The notes under the pieces are model-generated. The model was not told where the DNA came from and did not search any database. It was given only the letters and a program-made list of their open reading frames with translations. Shown one piece after another: positions 9,511-18,567 of a DNA stretch of 64,000 bases; position 1 is the first letter of the stretch, and the number at the start of each line of letters is the position of its first letter. A program made the position numbers and the translations under genes. This stretch comes from Nocardioides sp. (GTDB lineage: Bacteria > Actinomycetota > Actinomycetes > Propionibacteriales > Nocardioidaceae), in NCBI RefSeq assembly GCF_030150155.1, contig NZ_JASLGR010000061.1:1-64000 (forward strand), in the 5' to 3' direction.

Positions 9511-10109
9511 TAGATGAAGCGGCGCGCCGCGATCCAGCCCAGCAACCCGACCAGCGCCAGCGCGAGGCCGGGGGCCGCGGCGCGGAGCAGCGGGGTCGGG
9601 CCGGAGTCGGCGACCGGGGTGAACGTGACCTCGGCCGCGGCGGCCTCGGCACCGGTGGCCACGCCCGCGCCCAGGACCGCCTGGACCCGGCCGAGCAGCT
9701 GATCGGTGGCGACGGCGGTGCCGGAGTCTGCGCCGGCGACCAGCTTGTCGCCCTTGACCGTCACCATCACGACGTACCGCTCATCGGTCGTCAGCTTCCC
9801 GAGTCCGCACGTGCCACCGCGGGTGATCACCTGGACCGTCGAGCTGGCCAGCGATCCCTTGTAGATCCGGTCGACGGCGATCTGGGAGCCGAACCCTGCC
9901 GACGTCGCCGAGCTCGACTCGACCACGCCGGTGAAGACCGCGGAGGCCTTCGCCATCGCCGCGGCCGGCAGCGGCTTGGGGCAGGACGCAGCCGGCGCCG
10001 CGATCGCCGAGGTCGGCGATCCCAACGTCAGGGAGCAGAGCCCGAGCGCCGCTACGGAGGCGGCGACACGGGCCCGACGGACACCACGAGGACGAAGCAC
10101 GCTCCCCAT
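9510..10109 (-). CDS. secreted, C-terminally anchored NTR/TIMP-like protein
   Basis: 199 residues. An N-terminal signal peptide (basic MGSVLRPRGVRRARVAAS, hydrophobic core, cleavage near AIAAPA) is followed by a domain beginning SCPKPLPAA with a second cysteine in GGTCGLGKL. This has the pattern of netrin/TIMP-like modules (AVFTGVV ... VDRIYKG ... VQVITRGGTCG ... ERYVVMV). A C-terminal hydrophobic helix and the basic end AARRFI form an anchor. It is probably displayed on the outer face of the membrane; function unknown. The ATG at 10109 begins the signal peptide and lies 16 nt after the HAD gene, so the two are likely co-transcribed. Confidence 0.75.
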   Translation of the reverse strand: MGSVLRPRGVRRARVAASVAALGLCSLTLGSPTSAIAAPAASCPKPLPAAAMAKASAVFTGVVESSSATSAGFGSQIAVDRIYKGSLASSTVQVITRGGTCGLGKLTTDERYVVMVTVKGDKLVAGADSGTAVATDQLLGRVQAVLGAGVATGAEAAAAEVTFTPVADSGPTPLLRAAAPGLALALVGLLGWIAARRFI

Positions 10110-10125
10110 GATCACAGACGACCCG

Positions 10126-10947
10126 TCACAGATCGAGGAGACCGGCCAGCACACGCGCGACGCCGTCCTCCTCGTGGGTGGGCGCATGGTGCGTCGCCTG
10201 CGTCAGCACCGCGTAGTGCCCGTTGCGCATCGCGTACGACGTCCCCACCCAGTTCAGCATCGGCAGATCGTTCGGCATGTCACCGAAGGCGACCACGTCG
10301 GCGGAGTCGATCCCACGCTCGGCGCAGATCCGCGCCAGGGTCGAGGCCTTGGTCACCCCGCGGGCACTGATCTCGAGCAGCGGGAAGGACGAGTGCGTCA
10401 CCTCGACCGCGTCACCGACCAACTCGAGCGCCCGGGCCACGAACTCGTCGGGGTCCGCGCCCTCCCAGCTGGCGAGCAGCTTGAGCACCGGCTGGTCAAG
10501 GATCTCGGCCAGCGGCGCCTCGCGCAGCGGGGTGAGGCGCCGGTTGCGGAAGTGCCCGGTCTCGGTGGACCAGCCCTCCACCGTCTCGATCGAGAAGCGC
10601 ACCTCGGGCATGTCGGCCCGGATGGCCGCAGCGACCTGCTGGGAGACCTCGGCCGGGATCGAGTACTGCGCCACCGGGGCGTCGGCGGCGACGTCCCACA
10701 CCATCGCCCCGTTGCTGATCACGGCCAGGCCGTGGCTGCCGACGTGCTCGAAGACCTCCCGCGCCCAGCGCAGCGGCCGCCCGGTGACGAAGACGACCGG
10801 GATGTCGCGCCGGTCCAGCTCCTCCAGCACCGAGATGGTGTACGGCGACACCGTGCCGTCGGTGCGCAGCAGGGTGCCGTCCAGATCCGTCGCGACCAAG
10901 CGCGGAACGGTGGTGGGCACGGGCGGCATGACAGACATCGCGACCAT
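10126..10947 (-). CDS. HAD-superfamily (Cof-type) hydrolase
   Basis: About 273 residues. Motif I is DLDGTLL (nucleophile and acid Asp), motif II lies in VFVTGRP, and motif IV is ALGD-like (VVAFGDMPNDLPML). A large C2-type cap between motifs II and III marks the Cof/YbiV group of sugar-phosphate or flavin-phosphate phosphatases. It sits head to tail with a second HAD gene and serS. Several in-frame starts exist (10965 GTG; 10947, 10938 and 10929 ATG); I chose 10947 only for its nearby GGGGGA. Confidence 0.9.
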   Translation of the reverse strand: MVAMSVMPPVPTTVPRLVATDLDGTLLRTDGTVSPYTISVLEELDRRDIPVVFVTGRPLRWAREVFEHVGSHGLAVISNGAMVWDVAADAPVAQYSIPAEVSQQVAAAIRADMPEVRFSIETVEGWSTETGHFRNRRLTPLREAPLAEILDQPVLKLLASWEGADPDEFVARALELVGDAVEVTHSSFPLLEISARGVTKASTLARICAERGIDSADVVAFGDMPNDLPMLNWVGTSYAMRNGHYAVLTQATHHAPTHEEDGVARVLAGLLDL

Positions 10948-11021
10948 TGTCCCCCGGCGCCCCACATTCTGGGAATGAAAGCGCCGGTACGGACCGACTC
11001 GTTCGCAGCGGCCGCCCTACC

Positions 11022-11891
11022 TCACGACGCCGCGGGGCCGAACCAGCGGTCGATCTCGACCGCCGCACCGTCCTCCTCGACGGACAGAGTGACGGCGTCG
11101 GCGACCTCCTTGACGTCGTCGGTGGCGTTGCCCATCGCGACGCCACGTCCGGCCCAGGTCAGCATCTGCAGGTCGTTGCGACCGTCGCCGAGGGCGAGCA
11201 CGTCGGCCGGCTCGAGGTTGAGCTTGTCCAGCACGTAGGCCAGGCCCGAGGCCTTGGAGATCCCGACCGGGGCGAGGTCGAGCCAGGCGGTCCAGCCGAC
11301 GTGGTAGCTGGTCGGCTCCAGGCCGACCTCGGCGCCGAGCGCGATGAAGTCCTCCGGCGTCGCCTCGGGGTCGCGGATCACGACGCGGGCGACCGGCTCG
11401 GCCACCATCTCCTCGATGTCGGTCGGGATCAGCTCACCGGTCAGCTCCCCGGCGGGGAAGGGGCGATTGACCCGGTAGCCCAGGCCGCGCTCCTCGACCG
11501 CGACCAGCGCGTCGGGACGGGCGGCGAGGATCTTGCCGACCGCCTCGCGGGCGTCGAAGAGCTCCTCGTGGACGACCTCGAGCGGGGGGTACCGGGTCAC
11601 GACGGCGCCGTTGGAGGCGACGATCCAGAGCCGGTCGGCCTCGGGCAGCGGCAGGCCGAGGAGGTCGGCGATCGGGGTCATCGCGTGCGCGGAGCGCCCC
11701 GAGGAGAGCACGATGTGCGCGCCTGCCTCGGCGGCCCGGCGGATCGCCGTACGGACGGGCTCGGCGATCACCTCACGGGTGGCACCGAGTCCCTCGATCC
11801 AGGCCAGCAGGGTGCCGTCGATGTCGAGCGCGATCACCTTCGGAACCCAGCCGCGGTCGCCGGGCTCCGGCAGCGTCCCGAGCACGGTCAT
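11022..11891 (-). CDS. HAD-superfamily (Cof-type) hydrolase
   Basis: 289 residues. It has the HAD motifs ALDIDGTLL, VLSSGRS, a conserved Lys in GISKASGL, and ALGDGRNDLQML, with a Cof-type cap. It is a paralogue of the preceding HAD protein but clearly diverged. Its ATG is one base after the serS stop codon, so it is translated as the second gene of a serS operon. The link to Ser-tRNA charging is positional only. The substrate cannot be inferred. Confidence 0.92.
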   Translation of the reverse strand: MTVLGTLPEPGDRGWVPKVIALDIDGTLLAWIEGLGATREVIAEPVRTAIRRAAEAGAHIVLSSGRSAHAMTPIADLLGLPLPEADRLWIVASNGAVVTRYPPLEVVHEELFDAREAVGKILAARPDALVAVEERGLGYRVNRPFPAGELTGELIPTDIEEMVAEPVARVVIRDPEATPEDFIALGAEVGLEPTSYHVGWTAWLDLAPVGISKASGLAYVLDKLNLEPADVLALGDGRNDLQMLTWAGRGVAMGNATDDVKEVADAVTLSVEEDGAAVEIDRWFGPAAS

Positions 11892-11892
11892 C

Positions 11893-13167
11893 TCAACGAC
11901 CGATCGGGGTCAGGACCTCGCGACCCATCCACTTCTGGAGGGCCTTCGGCACCCGGACCGACCCGTCGGGCTGCTGGTGCGTCTCCAGGACGGCGACGAT
12001 GGCACGGGTGACGGCCGTCAGGGTGCCGTTCAGGGTCGCGGCGGGGACGTTGCCCTCCTCGCCACGGACGCGGATGTCGAGGCGGCGGGACTGGAACTCG
12101 GTGCAGTTCGAGGTCGAGGTCAGCTCGCGGTACTTGCCCTGGGTGGGGATCCACGCCTCGCAGTCGAACTTGCGCACGGCCGACGACCCGAGGTCCCCGG
12201 CGGCGACGTCGATCACCTGGTAGGCCAGCTCCAGCTTGTCCAGGAAGGCCCGCTCCCAGGCCAGCAGCCGCTGGTGCTCGGCCTCGGCGTTCTCCAGGGT
12301 GGTGTAGACGAACATCTCCACCTTCTCGAACTGGTGGACCCGGATGATGCCCTTGGTGTCCTTGCCCGCCGAGCCGGCCTCCTTGCGGAAGCAGGAGCTG
12401 AACGCGGCGTAGCGGCGCGGGAGCGTGTCGGCGTCGAGGATCTCGTCGGAGTGGTACGCCGCCATCGGCACCTCCGAGGTGCCGACCAGGTAGAGGTCCT
12501 CGCCCTCGATCCGGTAGACGCCCTCGTCGACCTGGTCGAGGAAGCCGGTGCCGGCCATCGCCTCGGGACGGACCAGGGCGGGCGCGATCACCTGGGTGAA
12601 GCCGGCCTCGCGGGCCTGCTCCATCGCGAGGTTGATCAGCGCGAACTCCAGCTCGGCGCCGACGCCGGTGAGGAAGTAGAAGCGCGAGCCCGACACCTTG
12701 GCGCCGCGCTCCAGGTCGATCGCGCCGAGCAGCTGGCCGAGCTCGACGTGGTCACGCGGCTCGAAGCCCTCCGCGGCGAAGTCACGCGGGGTGCCGACGG
12801 TCTCCAGCACGACGAAGTCGTCCTCGCCACCGGCCGGAGTCGCCTCGGAGGTGACGTTCGGGATCGCCCGGAGCGACCGGTTCCAGGCCTCCTCGGCCTC
12901 GCGGTTGGCCTCCTCCAGCGCCTTGACCTCGGCCGAGAGCGCCTTGGTCTGGGCCAGCAGGGCCTGCTTCTCCTCGCCCTGAGCCTTGGCGACCTGGCCG
13001 CCCAGCTGCTTCTGCTCGGCCCGCTTGGACTCGAAGGCGGAGATCGCGGCGCGGCGAGCGGCGTCGGCGGCCAGCGCCTGGTCCACCACGTCGTCGCTCA
13101 GCCCCCGCTTGGCCTGGGAGGCACGGACTCGGTCGGTCTCGTCACGGAGGATGCGCGGATCAATCAC
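11893..13167 (-). CDS. serS: seryl-tRNA synthetase
   Basis: 424 residues, the normal length. Cytoplasmic class II synthetase that charges tRNA-Ser. The N-terminal antiparallel coiled-coil arm (residues ~30-105, FESKRAEQKQLGGQVAK...) reaches the long variable arm of tRNA-Ser. The catalytic core shows TSEVPMAAYHSDEIL, motif 2 (FRKEAGSAGKDTKGIIRVHQF) and motif 3 (LTAVTRAIVAVLE). The GTG start at 13167 follows TAGGCT (13179-13174) by 6 nt and is predicted leaderless. Confidence 0.98.
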   Translation of the reverse strand: MIDPRILRDETDRVRASQAKRGLSDDVVDQALAADAARRAAISAFESKRAEQKQLGGQVAKAQGEEKQALLAQTKALSAEVKALEEANREAEEAWNRSLRAIPNVTSEATPAGGEDDFVVLETVGTPRDFAAEGFEPRDHVELGQLLGAIDLERGAKVSGSRFYFLTGVGAELEFALINLAMEQAREAGFTQVIAPALVRPEAMAGTGFLDQVDEGVYRIEGEDLYLVGTSEVPMAAYHSDEILDADTLPRRYAAFSSCFRKEAGSAGKDTKGIIRVHQFEKVEMFVYTTLENAEAEHQRLLAWERAFLDKLELAYQVIDVAAGDLGSSAVRKFDCEAWIPTQGKYRELTSTSNCTEFQSRRLDIRVRGEEGNVPAATLNGTLTAVTRAIVAVLETHQQPDGSVRVPKALQKWMGREVLTPIGR

Positions 13168-13173
13168 ACCCTG

Positions 13174-13179
13174 AGCCTA
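13174..13179 (-). promoter_or_regulatory. -10 element TAGGCT of serS
   Basis: It lies 6 nt upstream of the serS GTG and fixes the start at 13167. Confidence 0.6.
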
Positions 13180-13244
13180 TCCGCCCTCAAACGTTGGGGT
13201 GCCACCCTGATGCAGACCGTTCGCGGCACGGCCACGCTGACGAC

Positions 13245-15287
13245 ATGCGTCAGTGGCTCGTTGCGCTCCTCGTCACTCTCCTGGTCGCCCTGCTCGGCCT
13301 CGCGTCCGTCGGCCTGCTCCCGTCGCCGTCGTACGCCGCCACCGCCCGGCCCGACCTGACCGTGCCCGCCCTCACCGGCCCCACCACCGCCCACCCCGGC
13401 AGCCCCCTCACCCTCACGGTCACGGTCCGCAACGGCGGCACCGCCCCGGCCAGGCGGAGCCGACTGACGCTCACCGTCGGCCGGACCACGGTGAGCGCGA
13501 CGGTGCCACGGCTGCGGGCCCACCGCTCGGTGCGGGTCAGGCTCCGGCTGCGGGCACCGGCGGTGGGGCGCTACCGGGTGCGGGCCTGTGCCGACGCGGC
13601 GCTGAAGGTCCGCGAGCGCCGCGAGTCCAACAACTGCCGGGTCTCCTCCCTGGCGGTCACCGCCCGCACCCCGCAGACCAAGCCGCCGGTGACGCCGACG
13701 CCCCCGGCCGGCCTGCTCGCCACCCCGGCTCCGATGTCGGTCGACGTGGTCACCGACGCGACCCCACCGGTGACCGCGATCGCCACCCCCGACACCTCCG
13801 TCACGATCCCTCCCCTGCCTGCGGGCACGGCGTCGGTCGGCTTCACCGTCCCCGGACGGGCCGTGGTCGATCGCGTCCGGCTCCAGGCCCGGCCGGTGAC
13901 CCTCCCCCACCACCCGTTCACCACCCTGCTGGGAGCAGCTCTCGTGACCCCCGATGTGCTCACCGCCGACTCGTTCGATGCTCAGTTCGTCCTCCCCACC
14001 AGTCCCGACGTCGGCTCCCTGGTGGCCTTCACCGCCGACGCCGGCGGCACCGACCTGCGGCTGGCTCCGCTCGACATCGGCCGGTTCCCGTTCCGCAAGC
14101 GGGTCTTCGTCCGGATGCTGCACGGCGGCATCGTCGGACTCGCCACCGCGACGCCGGCCCAGATCGCCGCGGTGGCGAAGGCCTGGCCCAGCGAGGCCGA
14201 CCAGCAGGTCGAGGCGGCGCTCGCGCTGCGCCTGCTCGACGTGTGGCGGGCGACCTGGAGCGACACCGACGTTGCGGCGCCCCGCGCGGCGTTCAGCGCG
14301 ACCGCCCGGAGCGCTGCCGCCACCGCGGTGAGCCCGGCCCTGGCCGCGGTGACGCCGACGACGCCGTACGCCGCCGTGGTCGGGGCCGACCGGCTCGCCC
14401 AGGGCTGGCGGACCCTGGTCTCCGACGCGTACGCCGACGACAGTGCCGCGATCCCCGCCGACCTGGCCGAGCCGTCCGCGGCCCTGGCCAACGCGCAGGG
14501 CGCCGTCATCCGGGGCCTGGCCCCGCGTGCCCAGGACGGCTCCTGTGGCGGCGGTGCCCCCGGCCCCGCCCAGATCCGGTTCGTGATGGGGACCGCCCGT
14601 GCCCTGCTGCACCAGGGCGACACCACCCTCGCCGACCAGGTGCTGCACGGCTCCGGTCTGGGCGAGACGTGCAGCTACCTGCTCACCCAGGTCACCCAGG
14701 AGTGGAGCATCCGCACCACCGGCACCAGCCCGGGCGAGGAGTCGGGTCGACTGCAGAGCAGCCCCGTCCCCGGGACCTGGTCCAGCAGCGGCTGGGCGAT
14801 GCCGAGCACGGGCCTGTCGTGGACGGCGTACGCCGCCAGCGGCCTGTCCCAGGCCTGCCAGTCCGGCTCCTACGAGACCGGGTACGGCCCCGGGGCGGGC
14901 AGCACCGTCGGGGTGAGGTTCGGCTCCTACGGTCTGACGCCGCTGCGCGGGGGCGGCTTCACCCCGCCGACGGCGCTGGTCCGGCTCTATGCCGGGCTCG
15001 ACGACCCGGGCGGGACGACGACGCTGCCGACCCGGACCGTCACCCACACCGGCGGCTGCGACGGCCTGCCCGACACCAGCAGCACCGAGCCGATCACGGC
15101 TCCGCCGCTGGACGACCCCGAGGCGACCGCCCCGGCCGACCGGGCCAGCCAGGGCTGGGGCGGAGAGTTCACGCTGTCGGGCGGCTACGCGATGTCGCAC
15201 GACGTCACCCTCACCGGATCCACCCCGGTCAGCGGCGGGACCCGCGAGGTGACCCAACGCTTCAGCATCCTGATCCAGCCGACCTGA
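13245..15287 (+). CDS. secreted CARDB-type adhesin-like protein
   Basis: 680 residues. The signal peptide MRQWLVALLVTLLVALLGLASV ... SYAATA is followed by a CARDB-like beta-sandwich (DLTVPALTGPTTAHPGSPLTLTVTVRNGGTAPA ... SNNC), a Pro/Thr-rich linker (~residues 135-165) and a large domain without recognised motifs. It contains paired cysteines (SCGGGAPG, ETCSYLL, SQACQSGS, GGCDG), suggesting disulfides. It probably acts outside the cell. The ATG at 13245 begins the signal peptide; an in-frame start 51 nt upstream would add a non-signal-like tail. Confidence 0.8.
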   Translation: MRQWLVALLVTLLVALLGLASVGLLPSPSYAATARPDLTVPALTGPTTAHPGSPLTLTVTVRNGGTAPARRSRLTLTVGRTTVSATVPRLRAHRSVRVRLRLRAPAVGRYRVRACADAALKVRERRESNNCRVSSLAVTARTPQTKPPVTPTPPAGLLATPAPMSVDVVTDATPPVTAIATPDTSVTIPPLPAGTASVGFTVPGRAVVDRVRLQARPVTLPHHPFTTLLGAALVTPDVLTADSFDAQFVLPTSPDVGSLVAFTADAGGTDLRLAPLDIGRFPFRKRVFVRMLHGGIVGLATATPAQIAAVAKAWPSEADQQVEAALALRLLDVWRATWSDTDVAAPRAAFSATARSAAATAVSPALAAVTPTTPYAAVVGADRLAQGWRTLVSDAYADDSAAIPADLAEPSAALANAQGAVIRGLAPRAQDGSCGGGAPGPAQIRFVMGTARALLHQGDTTLADQVLHGSGLGETCSYLLTQVTQEWSIRTTGTSPGEESGRLQSSPVPGTWSSSGWAMPSTGLSWTAYAASGLSQACQSGSYETGYGPGAGSTVGVRFGSYGLTPLRGGGFTPPTALVRLYAGLDDPGGTTTLPTRTVTHTGGCDGLPDTSSTEPITAPPLDDPEATAPADRASQGWGGEFTLSGGYAMSHDVTLTGSTPVSGGTREVTQRFSILIQPT

Positions 15288-15320
15288 TTCGTCGGGTCTT
15301 CGTGGAGGGGGCCCTCGGCT

Positions 15321-15326
15321 TATCCT
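15321..15326 (+). promoter_or_regulatory. -10 element TATCCT of the PAP2-DAGK gene
   Basis: TATCCT ends 6 nt before the second of two adjacent GTG codons (15333). Confidence 0.5.
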
Positions 15327-15332
15327 TCAGTG

Positions 15333-16892
15333 GTGCGATCCCGCCTCCTCACGCTGAGCTGGGGCACGATCTGCCTCGCCGCCACCCTGCTGATCTGGGT
15401 CCTCGTCTCCACCGGAGCGACCGACTCCCTCGATGAGTCCTTCAAGGGCCTCGTCGTCCACCAGGGGTTCTGGCACGGCCTGGGACGCTTCCTCGAGCTG
15501 GCCTTCGAGTTCTGGCCGATGCTGGCCTTCAACCTGATCCTGGTGGCCAGCCTGCTGGTCAAGGGCTACCGGCGGGCGGCGCTCTTCGCCGCGCTGGTGA
15601 ACCTGATCGCCGCCGGGGTCTCGCCGCTGCTCAAGCACCTCGTCGGCCGGGCTCGGCCCGCCTGGCAGGACACCACCGCGCTCTACACCGGCAACGGCTC
15701 CTTCCCCAGCGGTCACACCGTGCACGCGGCGGCCTTCTTCGGCACCTGCATCGTGCTGATCGTCGTCTTCGTCAGGAAGAAGGGGCTGCGCCGGCTGCTC
15801 AGCACCCTCTGTGTCGCTGCGGTGGTGATCGTGGGCTTCGACCGGCTGCTGCTGGGCCGTCACCATCTCACCGACGTCGCGGCCGGGGCCCTGATCGGTG
15901 CCGCCATCGTGCTGCTGACGCTGTCGGCGTACTCGCCCATCCCACGGCTCACCGCCGTGATCGCCCCGCTGGCCCTGCCGGCCCCGGCGCCGACCGACCG
16001 GCGGTGCGCGGTCGTGCTCAACCCGATCAAGGTCGAGTCGGTCTCCGTCTTCCAGGAGACGGTGCGTGAGATCGCCGCGGCCAGTGGCTGGGACGAGCCC
16101 CGGTTCTACCTGACCACGGTCGAGGACTCCGGCACCGGACAGGCGGCCCGCGCCGCCGTCGACGGTGCCGCGCTGGTGCTGGTCTGCGGTGGCGACGGCA
16201 CCGTCCGGGAGGTCTGCGCGGAGCTGGCCGGCACCGGCATCCCGGTCGGCGTGATCCCGGCCGGCACCGGCAACCTGCTGGCCCGCAACCTGGCGATCCC
16301 GCTCTACCTGCGCAACGCCATCGACGTCGCCTTCACCGGCCAGGACCGGGCGATCGACATGGTCGAGGTCAGCGGCGACAACATGGAGCCCAGCCACTTC
16401 CTGGTGATGGCCGGGATGGGCTTCGACGCCGCGATCATGGAGGGCGTCAACGAGGAGATCAAGGCCAAGGTCGGCTGGTTCGCCTACGTGCTCTCAGCCC
16501 TGAAGGCGCTGATGTTCCCGGCGGTGAAGGTCGAGATCTCCGTCGACGGCGGCGACTTCACCAAGCACCGCGCCCGCACCGTCCTGGCCGGCAACGTCGG
16601 CACCCTCCAGGCCGGGATGCCGTTGATCCCCGACGCCGCCATCGACGACGGTCTGCTCGACGTCGTGCTGCTGCACCCGCGCCGGTTCTGGTCCTGGCTG
16701 CCGCTCGCCTTCCGCATCCTGGCCAAGCGCCCGCACACCGACGACCTGGTCAACCGGTGGACGGGTCGCGAGGTGACCATCCGCGCCGACCGGGACACCC
16801 CGCGCCAGCTCGACGGCGACACCGTCGGGGAGGGGCGTGAGCTGGTGATGCGGAACATCCACGGTCGGCTGCTGATCCGGGTGCCGCGCTGA
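15333..16892 (+). CDS. bifunctional PAP2 phosphatase / diacylglycerol kinase-family protein
   Basis: 519 residues in two enzymes. Residues ~1-205 are a membrane PAP2 phosphatase with its three motifs: KHLVGRARP, FPSGHT and GRHHLTDV. Residues ~220-519 are a diacylglycerol kinase/sphingosine kinase-like catalytic domain with CGGDGTVREV and PAGTGNLLARNL. Lipid phosphate removal and lipid phosphorylation are thus joined in one polypeptide, suggesting phosphatidic acid/diacylglycerol turnover at the membrane. Such fusions occur in actinobacteria. The start is GTG at 15330 or 15333; the -10 spacing favours 15333. Confidence 0.9.
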   Translation: MRSRLLTLSWGTICLAATLLIWVLVSTGATDSLDESFKGLVVHQGFWHGLGRFLELAFEFWPMLAFNLILVASLLVKGYRRAALFAALVNLIAAGVSPLLKHLVGRARPAWQDTTALYTGNGSFPSGHTVHAAAFFGTCIVLIVVFVRKKGLRRLLSTLCVAAVVIVGFDRLLLGRHHLTDVAAGALIGAAIVLLTLSAYSPIPRLTAVIAPLALPAPAPTDRRCAVVLNPIKVESVSVFQETVREIAAASGWDEPRFYLTTVEDSGTGQAARAAVDGAALVLVCGGDGTVREVCAELAGTGIPVGVIPAGTGNLLARNLAIPLYLRNAIDVAFTGQDRAIDMVEVSGDNMEPSHFLVMAGMGFDAAIMEGVNEEIKAKVGWFAYVLSALKALMFPAVKVEISVDGGDFTKHRARTVLAGNVGTLQAGMPLIPDAAIDDGLLDVVLLHPRRFWSWLPLAFRILAKRPHTDDLVNRWTGREVTIRADRDTPRQLDGDTVGEGRELVMRNIHGRLLIRVPR

Positions 16893-16893
16893 G

Positions 16894-17679
16894 TCAGGCG
16901 CAGGAACGCTGGGTGCCGGTGCTGATGCTCCGCGCCGTGCCGCTGATCCGGAGCACGTAGCCCCGACCCTCGCTCCACCACTCCTGTCCGGCCGACTCCC
17001 GGAACAGATCGCGGTAGTCCCGCTTCAGGGCGGCGCGCCGGGACCTCTTCGCATGCTTGATGGCGACCGACCGCAGGGTCGTCTTCACTCCGATCGCGGT
17101 GACCGGTCCGCTCGGCAGGGTGATCGTCCTCTCCCCCAGCCCGGTCACCACGAAGGTGCCGGTCGCCACGAGCGTCCGTCCCGACGTCAGTAACTTCCTG
17201 GCCGCCTTGCGGCCGTAGGTGGTCCTGACGATGCTCGTGCCCCGGGTCGCCCCCTGACGGGCACGCACCTGCTCGACCGTGGGGTACTCCTGACGATCCA
17301 CCATCACGACCTTCGGCGCCCCCGCCCCGTAACGGAACCGGCTGGTGGCGAGCAGGCCGCCGCCGGCGGTCATCTGCCACCTGGAACCGTCACCCGCGGC
17401 GATGTCGCCGACCGTGACCGCCGTGCTGGTGCGCTCGTGCACCCGGACGGTGAACTCCGTCGGGCCGCTGACGAAGACGTCCGGAGCGGTCGTGTAAGTC
17501 ACGTCGTAGGTGCAGACCGCCCCCGCCTGCCAGAGGTACGACGACCACGGGGGCGTCTCGGCCGCGTGCGCTGACGTCACCGGGGCGAGCAGCGCCGCTC
17601 CCACTCCGAGCGCCACGAGCACGGACCGGACAGGGCGCGACGTTCGACTCACCCGGAGCACTGTACGAAAGACGCGCAT
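16894..17679 (-). CDS. secreted protein of a local three-member family (member 1)
   Basis: 261 residues. A signal peptide (MRVFRTVLRVSRTSRPVRSV ... TSAHAAE) precedes a mature part with W-x2-Y-LWQAG-x2-CTY near its N-terminus and a lone C-terminal cysteine (QRSCA), possibly one disulfide. It shares long blocks with the next gene upstream (VTGLGERTITLPSG-VTAIG, EWWSEGRG), so the two are tandem duplicates. The ATG shares one base with the stop codon of that gene. The family is not recognised; a cell-wall or extracellular role is inferred from the signal peptide only. Confidence 0.75.
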   Translation of the reverse strand: MRVFRTVLRVSRTSRPVRSVLVALGVGAALLAPVTSAHAAETPPWSSYLWQAGAVCTYDVTYTTAPDVFVSGPTEFTVRVHERTSTAVTVGDIAAGDGSRWQMTAGGGLLATSRFRYGAGAPKVVMVDRQEYPTVEQVRARQGATRGTSIVRTTYGRKAARKLLTSGRTLVATGTFVVTGLGERTITLPSGPVTAIGVKTTLRSVAIKHAKRSRRAALKRDYRDLFRESAGQEWWSEGRGYVLRISGTARSISTGTQRSCA

Positions 17680-18446
17680 CAGGCGCAGGAGCGCTGGGTG
17701 GTGGTCCCCCCGACACCCGCGGCCCTGGAGGTCCACTGCACGACGCCGAGGCCCTTGCTCCACCACTCTCCACCCTCGACCGCCTTGATCCGGTCGCGGT
17801 AGAAGTCCTTCACCCCGACGACCTCGCTCTTGACCACGTTGGTGACGGTGATCGAGCGCAGTCGGATGCCGATCCCGATCGCGGTGACCTGACCGCTGGG
17901 GAGGGTGATCGTCTTCTCCCCCAGGCCCGTGACCCGGTAACGCGCCGTCACGGTCATGGTGCGGCCCGAGACGAGGAACCCCTTGGCCTCCTTGGCCGAG
18001 TACCTCACCCGACGCGTGGTGACCAGCGGCGTCGACCCACGGCCCGCACGCGCCTGGGCGACGGTCGGGTAGACCTCCCGGCTGTCGGTCGTCGTGGCGT
18101 CGCGGACCCGGTGCTCGACCTCGACCAGCTTCCCACCCGAGGCCGCCGACCACTCCTGGCTGGAGCTGCCGGCCCAGTGCACCCGGACCTTCTTCGCGGT
18201 GCGCTTCTTCACCACCAGCTGGGACGAGCTGGTGCCATCGGAGTAGATCTCGTCATAGGTGCAGACCATCCCCGCCTTCCAGAAGTACGCCGCCCACGGG
18301 TTCGCCTTGGCCGCGCGTGCAGCCGGGGCGCCGGCCACCGGCGTCGTGGCGTTCTCGGCCTGAGCGGTCGTGGGGGCCAGCAGGCTGACACCGAGGGCAA
18401 GAGCCGCGGTCGAGCCGGAGAAGAGTCGTCGCACCATTCGATTCAC
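17679..18446 (-). CDS. secreted protein of a local three-member family (member 2)
   Basis: 255 residues. A signal peptide (hydrophobic core STAALALGVSLLAPTTAQAE) precedes NPWAAYFWKAGMVCTYD at the mature start, and the C-terminus is TQRSCA. It is the closest relative of the downstream neighbour: PTVAQARAG, VTGLGEKTITLPSGQVTAIG and GGEWWSKGLG are shared. I chose GTG 18446 because TAGGGT (18459-18454) ends 7 nt upstream; GTG 18482 and ATG 18437 are alternatives. Confidence 0.72.
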   Translation of the reverse strand: MNRMVRRLFSGSTAALALGVSLLAPTTAQAENATTPVAGAPAARAAKANPWAAYFWKAGMVCTYDEIYSDGTSSSQLVVKKRTAKKVRVHWAGSSSQEWSAASGGKLVEVEHRVRDATTTDSREVYPTVAQARAGRGSTPLVTTRRVRYSAKEAKGFLVSGRTMTVTARYRVTGLGEKTITLPSGQVTAIGIGIRLRSITVTNVVKSEVVGVKDFYRDRIKAVEGGEWWSKGLGVVQWTSRAAGVGGTTTQRSCA

Positions 18447-18453
18447 GGAGCAG

Positions 18454-18459
18454 ACCCTA
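18454..18459 (-). promoter_or_regulatory. -10 element TAGGGT of secreted-protein pair
   Basis: It lies 7 nt before GTG 18446. Confidence 0.45.
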
Positions 18460-18555
18460 CGAAGGATCCATAGCCGACGCACAGGAAATACGGGCTTCTG
18501 GTCGGGCGGTCCGTGGCCGGCGTACGCCCGCAGACACAGGCCGGTGGGCGATCCC

Positions 18556-18561
18556 TAGACT
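18556..18561 (+). promoter_or_regulatory. -10 element TAGACT of pheA
   Basis: It lies exactly 6 nt before the pheA GTG. Confidence 0.6.
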
Positions 18562-18567
18562 GAGGCG